Shown here piece after piece: positions 20,745 through 31,975 of a stretch of DNA of 64,000 bases. How positions within the stretch are numbered: the stretch's first letter is position 1; every line of letters begins with the position of its first letter. Made by a program: the position numbers and the translations under genes. The DNA is taken from positions 15,361,153-15,425,152 of the forward strand of contig CM045998.1 in assembly GCA_025175895.1 (NCBI GenBank), in the 5' to 3' direction. This DNA comes from Wurfbainia villosa (lineage: Eukaryota; Streptophyta; Magnoliopsida; Zingiberales; Zingiberaceae). The notes under the pieces are model-generated. The model saw nothing but the letters and a program-made list of their open reading frames with translations. It was not told where the DNA came from and searched no databases.

Positions 20745-22576
20745 ATGGGTTAGGGTGTGTCAATCCTAAGTGGATTGGTAGTTAACCTAAACATAGTAGA
20801 GTTGATACTTTAGGACATTTTCAAGATTTTGGGATTCCTTGGAAATGAGTTTGTATTTAATTCTAAAAAGGATTTTAGGATGGGCCAATTAAATTTGAAA
20901 ATGTTAAAAAATTGATCAAATTGGCACAATTTAGATCTTAGAGGTCATAGTGTGTCATTTGGGTTTTTGTCACACTTGAGAGATGGGTACTATTATGGAA
21001 AATATGGATTTAATTCTAGAAAAGGCATTTTGGGCTTAACACTTAGGTATTATATACCTTTGTATTTTATACTTGTCATACCTTGTTTGTCTTGTCATGT
21101 CATGACATCATATTTAGTTTTATCATATAAAATGTCATGATACCTTAGGTTTATCTTTTAATGTCATGTATGTTTAGATTTAATCATATACCATGATATC
21201 ATGATTATTGACACATGCTTATTTATGCTATCATTTATATCATAATCATCATTCATGCATTAATTAGAATTGATTTAAAGACTATGACATGATTTGAAGT
21301 TCCATGTATAAGGGAATCAAATAGTGTTGCCTAGAAAATGCATGAGACCTTAGATTATGAATAACCAAAACTCACATCTCACATCAAATTGGCATATGTA
21401 TGTTTTCATACACCCTAAACACATGTGAGATGCTAGGAAATGAGTTAAGTTCAAGGTGTATAGTTCTTGCATATAGATGAACTCAAACTCATCTTATGCC
21501 ATGGATGAATAATGAAAAAAGCTTATGTACAAGTCATGTGCATTAAGCCCATAGATCATGGTTCAATACAAGGTGTTAAAACCACTTCAAAATCACTTTG
21601 AAAACCCTTGGTGTAGTCTATCTTTTGATAGATGTCACCATTGATGAAGTTGATATAAAATAAGTCAAAACATTGAAGTTATCAACGGTTTTGAATTTTG
21701 TATCAATCTCACTATTTTATGGATATTTTATTTTTCAAATATTTTTCACCCATATTGATTGACATAAATATTATACATATGAAGTTTCACTATTTTTTTT
21801 TCAAATAACGTATAATTACTTATGAATTACCAAAATTCATTTCTGGACTCTGATTTCTACACAGTGCAGAAATCAGTCGACTGCCATGGATGACAGTTGA
21901 CTGGTCTTAAGGGAAGTCGACTGATAGCTGACAGAGTCAACTGCCAATGTTAATTTTAGGTAAACAAGGTTTGTTTAGCTAATGTTCAGCTATTTCTAGG
22001 TTCCCTAACTACTCTTAACCCTAGGATATGCTTTGGAAAGAATTGGAATGGTGAAAATCCATTAGATATGGATTAGGAGAGTTGTGTAGGATGTATATCA
22101 ATTTTAAGGTGTGTGAAAGTTCAAGGTTGAACTTTTGCCCTTAATTTTGTTGGTTTAGTGTTCCTATAGGCTTAGGGACTCTTCAATGACATTGTTAGTG
22201 CAATGGTCAAGAGGGAGCAAACCTTTATGGGGAGGTTATCAATCATGGGATGATGGATGTATTCTTTCTCATAAGGGTGAGAATTTAGAAAATGGGAGAA
22301 GATTGGAGGATTGTCTCTCTTTAGTGATATAGGACTTATCACTAGGAAGAGTGAAGGCATTCTAGATGTTTCTAGACCAAGAGGGAGATTGTAAGATCTC
22401 ATTGGATATGAGATATTGATACCCTTGGAGAGAGTCTTTTTGATGTATGTCAAAAAGGGAGAGAATTTGAGTGAGAAGTTGGAAATTCTCAATTTAGAGA
22501 ATTGGGAGGATTGGATTGAGTTAGGTGGCCTAACTCAAAGGTGTTGGTTTTTGTCAAACATCAAAAAGGGAGAGAT
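20745..22576 (+). other. Conserved noncoding internal region of E
   Basis: No coding potential. It shares with C, F and K the block starting 'ggtagttaacctaa', 'tcatgacatcat' words, a TCGACTG cluster (21873-21950), a pseudo LTR start ('cattgttagtgcaatggtca', 22188) and several purine tracts (22200-22400). Confidence 0.8.
22562..22576 (+). promoter_or_regulatory. Polypurine tract of E
   Basis: CAAAAAGGGAGAGAT directly before TGTTGGTGCAATCG. Confidence 0.85.
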
Positions 22577-22953
22577 TGTTGGTGCAATCGGCCCAGGTCA
22601 TGATTGATCGGATTCGAGTTTGACTCGAGTAGTGTTTTGATGTTTGACAAAGGAGTGATCATTATTTGACAATGGTTTGGGGAGATGGTTGACAAAAGGT
22701 TAACCATATGATGGAGAAGTCCAAGTGGGACACTTGGCATTGGAAAGTCCAAGTCTTGGGTACTTGACAATGGAAAGTCCAAGCATGGGTCTTAATAATG
22801 ATAAAGTCCAAGTCTTGGGTACTTGACATTTAAAAAGTCCAACATGGAGTTGGCATGGAAAGTCCAAAGGTGTAGTCTTGGTCACGTAAGTCCAAGTGTG
22901 TAATTTTGACGGTGAAAGTCCAAGTCATGGGTACTTGGCAATTGGGAAGTCCA
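22577..22953 (+). repeat. 3' LTR of E, segment 1
   Basis: U3 start through part of the iteron array, closely matching 17530-17910. It ends with gtcca, the first copy of the target duplication of F. Confidence 0.9.
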
Positions 22954-24396
22954 TGTAGGGGATTCGGTGACTGCTAGAGAGGGTGAATAGCGGGTACGTC
23001 ATAGATGGAGGAATTCTTTTGTGTGCTTGCTACAATTGTATTAGTACGCAGCGGAAATAATAGAAAATACAAAACAAATACAAACACACAAATACAACAT
23101 GCAATATAACGTGGTTCGGAACCAAACAGTTCCTACTCCACGGATTGAGCTCGTAAGATCCCTAGCGATGCAAACACCACCACTATAACAAATAACTCCT
23201 TTCTCGGAACAATCCGAAGGTGGAGAAACTTCGTATAAATATTACAAAAGAAATACAAAGAAATACAAGTAAAATATGAATGAAATGTAAAGAACACTTT
23301 ACAAATTAGGGTTTGAGCGCTTTGCTTGTTGGTTGCTTGGATGAGGTTGAAGGACCCTGAAATGCACCTGTAATTCACCTTCAAATCACCTCAAGTAAGC
23401 TCCCAAAGGACCAATATCGAAATCCTCCTCAAGCTCCTCTTTTTAACCTGCATCAGGTTGGATTTCCACTTGGCAGTCGACTGCCATAAGGCCCCAGTCG
23501 ACTGCCAACACTGTTGTTGTAAGACAATAGGTCGATCCATGCTGGAAAGACTCCAATAGTACTCTCATCAATCGACTGCCAACATTGGTAGTCGACTGCC
23601 AGTGCCCGTAGCCGACTGCCCAGTCGACTACAGAGCAATCTATGCTCGCGGCCGAACCATCAGTCGACTGTCATCCATGGCAGTCGACTGATCAATCCAT
23701 CAGTCAACTGCTCCAATGAGCAGTCGACTACCAGAGCCTTTTCAGCCCTTAAACGACATTCAAACTCTAGTCGACTCATGACAGTCGAACCGGCCATAAT
23801 GTCAGTCGACTGCCAACCTCAAACATGAGGTTTTATCCCAAGTATGGTGCTCTCATACTTGCTAGACCACCCTTAGCCTAGACCTAAGCCTTCTAGCCAC
23901 CTCCGTCAGCCTCGTGCTTATCGGATCCCTCCAAGTCATCCATGACTTGTTCATCCATACGCTAACCTTCAGGTGCTTCCATCAGCTATTGTCATGCTAA
24001 TGGTGTCTACACCGGCAATGCACATTAGACTTACACTTCCAAGACACCGTTTGGACTTTACGCCACCAATATCAAACCCCTTGGACTTTCCAAATGCGAA
24101 GTACCCATGACTTGGACTTTCACCACCAAGACTCATGCTTAGACTTTACATTCCAAGTACTCAAGACTTGGACTTTCCCAATGCCAAGTGTCCCACTTGG
24201 GCTTTCCATGCCAAATACCCAAGACTTGGACTTTCCCATAACAATGGTCAAACCATCGTCAAACATCAAATGTGACCTGGGTCGATTGCACCAACAATCT
24301 CCCCAACACATGTCAGACATCAATGTCAAACATCAAAATACTACTCGAGTCAAACTTGAGTCTGGTCAATCGTGACCTGGGCCGATTGCAGCAACA
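22954..24396 (-). repeat. 3' LTR of F (1443 bp)
   Basis: On the plus strand it runs from TGTAGGGGATTCGG to GCAGCAACA. It has the U5 motif ctctagcagt (reverse), a dense TCGACTG palindrome array (23475-23820), the block gtgtctacaccggc, iterons (24015-24240), and near its U3 start a second internal LTR-like start (24283-24304). Confidence 0.9.
23475..23820. repeat. CAGTCGACTG palindrome array in the 3' LTR of F
   Basis: About twenty copies of CAGTCGACTG or one-base variants in 345 bp (for example 'ggcagtcgactgcc' at 23473), many in longer palindromes GGCAGTCGACTGCC. The GATC form is absent here, in contrast to the 5' LTR of the same element. Confidence 0.9.
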
Positions 24397-26230
24397 ATCT
24401 CCCCCTTTTTTATGTTTGACAAAAACACCCTTGAGTTAGGCCCCTAACTCAAATTCTCTTATCAATTTTTCCAAATTGGTAATTCTAACATTCTCCCCCT
24501 TTTTGACATACATCAAAAAGGTTCTCCCAATGAGGTCAATGTCTCATATCCCAATGAGATCTTACAATCTCTCCCTTAGTCCAAAAATATCTAGGATGCC
24601 TACAATCTTCCTAGTGATAAGTCTCATACCACTCAAGAGAGACAATCCTATAAACTCTCCCAATTTCCAAATTGGGTATCTCAAAATCTCATTTCTCCCC
24701 CTTATGAGGAAAAATAACATCCATCATCCCATGATGAATACCTCCCCCTAAAGGCTTGCTCCCCCTTGACCATTGCACCAACAATGTCCTTGGGAAGTCC
24801 CTAAGCCAATAGGAACTCTAAACCATCAAAAATAAGGTTAAAAGTTCAACATTGAACTTTCTCACACCTTAAATTTGATACATCACCCTAAAAACTCTCT
24901 TAATCCATATCCAATGGATTTTCACCCTTTATAATGCTTCTCAAAGCATATCCTAGGGTTATGAGTAGTTAGGGAACTCTAACATAGTTGATATTGGGCT
25001 AAACATACCTTGTTTACCCGAAATCAGCCTAGCAATCAACTCCTATCAGTCGAACTACCCTTCATCAGTCAACTGCCATCAAGCGGCAGTCGATTGATAA
25101 CTGAAACTGCCTAAATTTAGTTTCAGAAATTGAGTTTTGAAAAAACATATGTAATTCTACGTATTTTGAGAAATCATGAAAATTTATACGTACATTACTT
25201 ATAAGCAATATAATGGGTGAAAAATATTAGAAAAATATTTTACCCATAAAATAGCGAAATTGATACAAAGTTTAAAAGTAAAGAAAAATTTCAATGTTTT
25301 AGCTCACTTTGTATCAACTTCATCAATGGTGATTGTTATCAAAAGATAGACTTCACCAAGGTTTTCTAAAATGATTTTAAAATATTTTCGAAAACCTATA
25401 TTGGATCATATTCCTTGGGCTTAATGTACATGACTTGAACATAAGCTTTCCCAATGATCCACCACATGATTTTGGATGAGTTTGAGTTCATCTAGATGCA
25501 AAAACTATGTACCTTGAACTTAACTCATATCCTATCATCTCACATGTATCTAGGGTGTATCAATACACATACATGTCAATGTAATGTAAGATGTGGGTTT
25601 TGTTCATCCTAATCTTGGGTTTCATGCATTTTCTAAGGCAACCCTACTTGATTCCCTTATAAATGAGACTTCAAGTCATGTTATTGTCCTTAACTCAATT
25701 TTAATCAAATTAAATGCATGAATGATCATGGCATAAATGATAACATAGTTAAACATTGCCAATGATTATGATGTCATGGCATATGATTAAATCTAAATAC
25801 ACATGACATAAAGACCTAAATCCTAAGCATGATCATGACATATAAATGATAAAAATAAATATGATGTCATAACATGGTATATGGCAAACAGAACATGGCA
25901 AATAAAATGTATAGGTATAATAATACCTAAATTTTAATATTAGTTGCCATTTATTATAATTAATCTCATTTTGCCATATTATCAATTATTCCCAAAGTGT
26001 GCTAAAAACCCAAAATGACACACTAAGACCTCTAAACCTAAATTGTGCCAATTTGATTGATTTTTTTTTTCAAACTTCTAAAATAATATTAGCACATCCT
26101 AAAATCTTTTAGGATTATAATTCAATTCTATTTCCAAGGTATCCATAATCTTAAAAATAACCTAAAGTATCACCTTTACCATGGTTAGGTTAACTATCTA
26201 TCCATTTAAAGTTGGCACACCTAAACCCAT
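24397..26230 (-). other. Noncoding internal region of F with multiplied polypurine tracts
   Basis: Next to the LTR is the primary tract (24397-24412; AAAAAAGGGGGAGAT on the minus strand). Further purine tracts are at about 24494, 24569, 24690, 24745 and 24761, and a pseudo LTR start (GTTGGTGCAATGG on the minus strand) at about 24771-24783. Multiplied polypurine tracts are a known Sirevirus trait. The rest has the family's 'atgatgtcatgaca' words and a TCGACTG cluster (25048-25095). No ORF is supported. Confidence 0.8.
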
Positions 26231-27895
26231 CTAGCGTGAATCGATCACTCTCTTAGGAACCCAAAACCTATTTGATCTCCTTGGGTTAATTAGGTATTCC
26301 TTAGGGATAACCTCCCTAGATACCCTCCTAATGACCCTTCTAGGCTTGTTAGCCTTGGTCATTTGGGTCTTACTAAGGTCAACTCTAGAGGTAACTCCCC
26401 CTTTGACCTTCTTAATGGCTTTCCTAGGATTCCTTGAAACCCTAGCCACTAGACACACATCTTGATTACACTTAGGGATAACTTTCCTAGTAACCTTGGT
26501 CTTCCTAGACCTAGGTTGTGTTCCATAATCGAATGGAACACTATGGTAAGCCTCCTTAGACTTAGGTTTGTGACCCAAACCTTTCTTGCATTTGGATGGA
26601 CTTTGCTTTCTAAACCCTAGGTTTTGACTCATTGACCTAGATTTTTGATCATTTGACCCTTGCATTTGATCTTGCATAATCCTAAAGGTCTTTTCCATTT
26701 TCTCAAGCATTGACCTCAAGACTTGATTTTCTAACTCTAATTGCCCAATTTTTGAATTTTGATTTAATCTTTGGGCATTGTTCTTCCTAGGCATATGCCT
26801 AGTCCATTTGGGGTTAAAACCTAGGTGATCTTCAATTTTTCTAATAGATTCCCTATGTAAGGTTTTTCTAGGGACATTAGTCCCAAATTTCTCCTTATTT
26901 GAAATGTGGACATTCTTAGCTCCTAAACAATAGTATCTACTATTTCTAACATGCTCTTTATGATAAATAGCAAGATTGCTAATATTATTTCTAGCATGCT
27001 TTTGCCTATAAAATTTAGAAGGTGCATTAATAGATTTTACCTTAGGGTTAGCTCTCAATGATCCCCCTACTTGTGATGCTCCCTCTTGGGTCTTTTTCTT
27101 CCCCCTAGAACATTGACTCTGGTAGTGTCCCGGTTGTCGACACTTGAAGAAAATGATGTCCTCCTTGCTTTTATGTGTTGGGGGACCGACACTCTTGACT
27201 TTTGGAGCCGGTGGAGTCTTCTTGACCCTTTTAGGACACTTACTCTTGTAGTGTCCGAATTCTCTACACTCAAAACATATGATATGATTTTTATTACGAA
27301 TTGATATGTTTGAGTTACCTAGGTCAATGACGGCCGGATTTTGAGATTCTTCATCTTGACCGGATGTTGAAGGCTCTTCTTCTTGCTCCGGCATGGGAGA
27401 TGATCTCTCCTCCCCCTCAATCCTAGAGGTGGAGGCTTCTCCTACTTATTCTTCCTCCTCTTCCACCGATCTGGAAGTTGACTCCTCTTCAACTTCCGAA
27501 TCCTCACTTTCTTGTGAGGATGATGAAGCTTCTTCTTGGGCCATGGATGGTTCTTCATAGAGCTTGGCCAATTTTTTCCATAGCTCCTTGGCATCTAGAC
27601 ATTCACCTAACCTAGACACAATATCGTTAGGTAATAAATTTAATATCAATTGCATTACCTTATCATTTCTCTCGAAGGCTTGGACTTGCTCTTCGGTCCA
27701 TCTCTTCTTCTTGAGGTATCCACCTTTTGGACCTCTTGGAAATTCAAAACCCTTCACTAGGATCATCCAATCTTCGAAGTCCATCATGAAGAAATTCTCC
27801 ATCCTTGCCCTCCATTGCTCAAAACCTTCTTGTCCATAGAAGGTGTATGGAATTGGGGTATTGATGTCCCAACACAATTGTTCTTCAAATTTCAT
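26231..27895 (-). pseudogene. gag: Gag of F (TR-GAG type), one in-frame stop
   Basis: 555 codons including stop, opening MKFEEQLCWDINTPIPYTFY and interrupted only by TAA at 27446-27448 inside an acidic run. Order: N-terminal half of a copia capsid domain (residues 1-125, to ELWKKLAKLYEEP), acidic Glu/Ser linker (about 126-200), first CCHC knuckle (CFECREFGHYKSKC), second knuckle FFKCRQPGHYQSQC whose first Cys has become Phe, a coiled coil (LELENQVLRSMLEKMEKTF) and a basic tail with repeated VIPK-like motifs ending VPKRVIDSR. The second half of the UBN2 capsid domain seen in J is missing. The protein would have packaged RNA. Upstream are only the primer site and LTR; downstream is noncoding DNA. 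Confidence 0.88.
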
Positions 27896-27948
27896 CTTCT
27901 TCCTCTAGCGGTTTTGCTCCCGGCGGTTAGTCCGTAGAAGAGCCTCGG

Positions 27949-27960
27949 GCTCTGATACCA
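27949..27960 (-). promoter_or_regulatory. Primer binding site of F
   Basis: Minus strand TGGTATCAGAGC, a perfect 12-base initiator tRNA-Met match, two bases from the 5' LTR. Confidence 0.95.
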
Positions 27961-27962
27961 AT

Positions 27963-29390
27963 TGTAGGGGATTCGGTGACTGCTAGAGGGGGGTGAATAG
28001 CGGGTACGTCGTAGATAGAGGAATTCTTTTGTGTGCTTGCTACAATTGTATTAGTATGCAGCGAAAATAATAGAAAATACAAAACAAATACAAACACACA
28101 AACACAACACGCAATATAACGTGGTTTGAAACCGAACGGTTCCTACTCCACGGATTGGGCTCGTAAGAGCCCTAGCGATGCAAACACCACCACTATAACA
28201 AATAGCTCCTTTTCGGAATAATCCGGAGGTGAAGAAACCTCGTACAAGTATTACAAAAGCAATATAAAGAAATACAAGAAAAATATGAATGAAATGTAAA
28301 GAATACTTTACAAATTAGGGTTTGAGTGCTTTGCTTGTTGGTTGCTTGGATGAGGTTGAAGGACCCTGAAATGCACCTGCAATTCGCCTTTAAATCGCCT
28401 CAAGTAAGCTCCCAAAGAACCAATATCGAATTTCTCCTTGAGCTCCTCTTTTTAACCTGCATCGGGCTGGATTTCCGCCTAGCAGTCGACTGCCATAAGG
28501 CCCTAGTCGACTGCCAACACTGTTGTTGTGTGACAACGGGTCGATCCACGCTGGAAAGACTCCAACGGTACTCTCATCAGTCGACTGCCAACATTGGCAA
28601 TCGACTCCCAAATGGCCGTTGCCCGATCGGCTACGGGCGTTCTATCTCATGCGGCGAACCATCGATCATTGTCATCCATGATCGGTGATCAACCATCGAT
28701 CATTGCTCCAATGAGCAGTCGATTGCAGAGCCTTTTCAGCCCTTAAACGGTAGTCGAACTCTAGTCGACTCACGGCAGTCGAACGGGCCATAATGTCAGT
28801 CGACTGCCAACCTCAAACATGAGGTTTTATCCCAAGTATGGTGCCCTCATACTTGCTAGACCACCCTTAGCCTAGACCTAAGCCTTCTATCCACCTCCGT
28901 CAGCCTCGTGTTTATAGGATCCCTCCAAGTCATCCTTGACTTGTTCATCCATATGCTAGCCTTTAGGTGCTTCCATTGGCTATTGTCATGCTAACGGTGT
29001 CTACACCACCAAGGCACATTGGACTTACACTGCCAAGACTCCGCTTGGACTTTACGTCGCCAATATCAAACCCCTTGGACTTTCCAAATGCCAAGTACCC
29101 ATGACTTGGACTTTCACTGCCAAGACCCATGTTTGGACTTTACATGCCAAGTACTCAAGACTTGGACTTTCCCAATGCCAAGTGCCCCACTTGGACTTTC
29201 CATGACAAGTACCCAAGACTTGGACTTTCCCATGACAATAGTCAAACCATCATCAAACATCAAATGTGATCTGAGTTGATTGTACCAAAAATCTCTCCAA
29301 TACATGTCAGACATCAATGTCAAACATCAAAACACTACTCGAGTCAAACTCGAGTCTGGTCAATCGTGACCTAGGCTGATTGCACCAACA
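27963..29390 (-). repeat. 5' LTR of F (1428 bp)
   Basis: Closely matches 22954-24396 except in 28610-28740, where TCGACTG words of the other LTR are replaced by GATC words (cgatcattg, gatcggtgatc). It ends CACCAACA next to gtcca. Confidence 0.9.
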
Positions 29391-30142
29391 GTCCAAGGGT
29401 ATGATATTGGTGACGTAAAGTCCAAGTGTGTGTCTTGACAGTGTAAGTCCAAGTGTACCTTGGCGGTGTAGACCCGGTTAGCATGACAATAGCCGATAGA
29501 AGCCCCTGAAGGCTAGCGTATGAATGAACAAGTCATGGATGACTTGAAGGGATCCAATAGGCGTGAGGCTGATGGAGGTGGTTAGAAGGCTTAGGTCTAG
29601 GCTAAGGGTGAACTAGCAAGTATAAGGGCATCATACTTAGGGTAAAACCTCATGGTTAAGGTGTATCAGTCGACTGGTCAAGTGTTTTAACATTTGGCAT
29701 CTGAGTCGATACTGAGCAGTCGATTGGGATTATGACCAGTCGACTGTCGTGAGTCGATTGACATTCGACTTTGACAAGTGGAAGTTGATTGCGGCATTAG
29801 GCGTCGGTGGACATGTCTGATCGGCCGCCATGAAGGGCGATCATTCTGGTTTTGATTGCAGAGAAAGCTCTGTGGCCGTGACCGAGTCAATTATGGGCTT
29901 TGGCAGTCGTCTGGAAATGGCAATCATCTTCTAGTGTATCCGTTGTCTTGAATGCCAACGTGGATTAAGCCCGTTGTGAGACAACGACATTGTAGGCAGT
30001 CGACTGTCAAATGTGGAATCAATCCGATGCAGGGATAAAAGGAGCAGCTCATGGAGGATTTCGACCATGGTTCTTTGAGAGATTGTGGTGGCGATTTGAA
30101 GGCTAAGTGCAAGTGTATTTCAAGGTCCTTCAAGCTCATCCA
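29391..30142 (+). repeat. 3' LTR of E, segment 2
   Basis: Resumes at 'gtccaagggtatgatattgg', exactly where segment 1 stopped relative to 17904, and runs through the palindrome array to 'aagctcatcca', the first target duplication copy of H. Confidence 0.9.
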
Positions 30143-31629
30143 TGTTGGTGCTATCGGTTCAGGTCACTATTGACCAGGCTCAAGTTTGACTCGAGTAGTA
30201 TTTTGATGTTTGACATTGATGTTTGACAAGTGTTGGGGATATTGTTGGTACAATCGACCCAGGTTATATTTGATGTTTGACGATGGTTTGACCATTGTCA
30301 TGGGAGAAGTTCAATTCTTGTGTACTTGGCATGGAAAGTTCAACCTGGGTTGGCAAGGAAAGTCCAAGCATGGGTCTTGGCAAGGGAAAGTCCAAGCTTG
30401 AGTCTTGGCATGGAAAGTCCAAGCGTGGGTCTTGGCAAGGGAAAGTCCAAGCTTGAGTCTTGGCAATTGGAAAGTCTAAGGGGAATATTGGCGGCGTAAA
30501 CTCCAAGGGTGGAGTCTTGGCAACATAAGTCAAATGGTTGACGGCGTAAAGTCCAAGCAGAGTCTTGACAGCAAAAGCCCAATGTGCCTTGGCGGTGTAG
30601 ACCATATTAGCATGACAATAGCTAATGGAAGCACCTAAAAGCTAACGTATGGATGAACAAGTCATGGATGACTTAGAGGGATCCGATAGGCGTGAGGCTG
30701 ACGGAGGTGGCTAGAAGGCTTAGGTCTAGGCTAAGGGTGGTCTAGTAAGTATGGGGGCATGATACTTGGGATTAAAACCTCATGAATGAGATTATCAGTC
30801 AATTGATATTATAGTCAGTCAACTGATGGGAGTCGACTAGAATTTGATTGCAAGAACTGGCCTAGAGTGGACTTCCCACATTGGGCAGTCGACTGCTGGC
30901 CTGAGCAATTGACTGACCTGGAGATCAGTCGACTGCTGGTCGGGTATTTAGGGATAGAAAGTTCCCGAGTCGACTGTTAGGATTTGACAGTCGAGTGATG
31001 ACTCAATCAGTCAACTGATGATATATCCATTGGAACTTATCCAACGTGGCTCATGTCGTTGTGAGACAATGGCTACAGGAGCAGTCGACTGATGGTCCCG
31101 ATCAATCGACTACTAGGCGAAAATCAGCCTAAGTTACAGGTTTAAAGGAACACAAAGGAAAGATTTTGGATAAGGTTTCTTGAAGAGTTTTGGGGCGATT
31201 TGTTACTGCAATTCAAGGTCTCCAAGTGCAACCAAACAAGCAAGCATCAAAAATAACATTTGTAAAGTTTTCTTTACATAGATTATTGTATTCATTTTAT
31301 ATTTGCTTGTTTACTTCTTGTATTACTTTTGTAATCTTTGTACAAGATTTTTTCACCTCCGACTTGTTGTCAAGAAGGAGTATTTGTGATTAGTGGTGTT
31401 GTTTGCATCGCTAGAGCTCATTTGAGCTCAATCCGTGGAGTATGAACCATTCGGTTCCGAACCACGTTATATCGTTTGTCTTATGCATTGTATTTGTGTT
31501 TGTTTTGTATTTCTATTATTTTCTTGTGCTAACAAACATCGTAGACAATCAAGCACGCAAGAATGATCAAATTCTGTGAAGCGATGATATGCTATTCGCC
31601 CCCCTCTAGCGGGCGCACAGGTCCCAACA
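30143..31629 (+). mobile_element. Element H: solo LTR of the Sirevirus-like family, 1487 bp
   Basis: Starts TGTTGGTGCTATCGG and ends GGTCCCAACA, flanked by atcca at 30138-30142 and 31630-31634. It carries a second, internal LTR-like start preceded by ggggatat (30236-30265), an iteron array (30310-30580), palindromes (30795-31120) and the U5 motif 'ttcgcccccctctagcg'. No internal domain, so it is a solo LTR. Minus-strand ORFs here are repeat products. Confidence 0.92.
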
Positions 31630-31975
31630 ATCCAAGCAACCAACAAGCAAAGCATTCAAAGCCCTAGTTTGTAAAGTTCTCTTTACATTTGAGTTGTATT
31701 TCTTTGTATTTCTTTGTATTTGCTTGTATATCACTTGTATTACTTTTGTAATCTGTTGTAAGAGATTTTCTTTACCTTCAGAGTGTTTTCTGAGAAGGAG
31801 AAGTTGATTAGTGATGTTTGGCATCGCTAAAGCTCATTTGAGCTCAACCCGTGGAGCAGGAACCCTAAGGTTCCGAACCATGTTATATCTTGTATCTATT
31901 GTTGTGATTGTGAGTGTTTGTCGTGTTTTATTATTGTTATTATTATTTCCGCTCGTTAACAAGTATTGTAGAGAC
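31630..31975 (+). repeat. 3' LTR of E, segment 3
   Basis: U5 part matching 18718-19035. It ends at 'gtattgtagagac' (5' LTR: gtattgtagaaac), where the J-K composite begins. Confidence 0.88.

Larger units (their letters stand above)
22954..29390 (-). mobile_element. Element F: complete TR-GAG Sirevirus-like element, 6437 bp
   Basis: Minus-strand element with 5' LTR 27963-29390, perfect primer site 27949-27960, one gag gene (27895 to 26231), noncoding internal region, purine tracts and 3' LTR 22954-24396. The 5-bp target duplication gtcca is perfect (22949-22953 and 29391-29395). There is no protease, integrase, RT or RNase H and no space for them, so it is non-autonomous by structure rather than by later deletion. 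The best preserved family member in the window. Confidence 0.92.
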
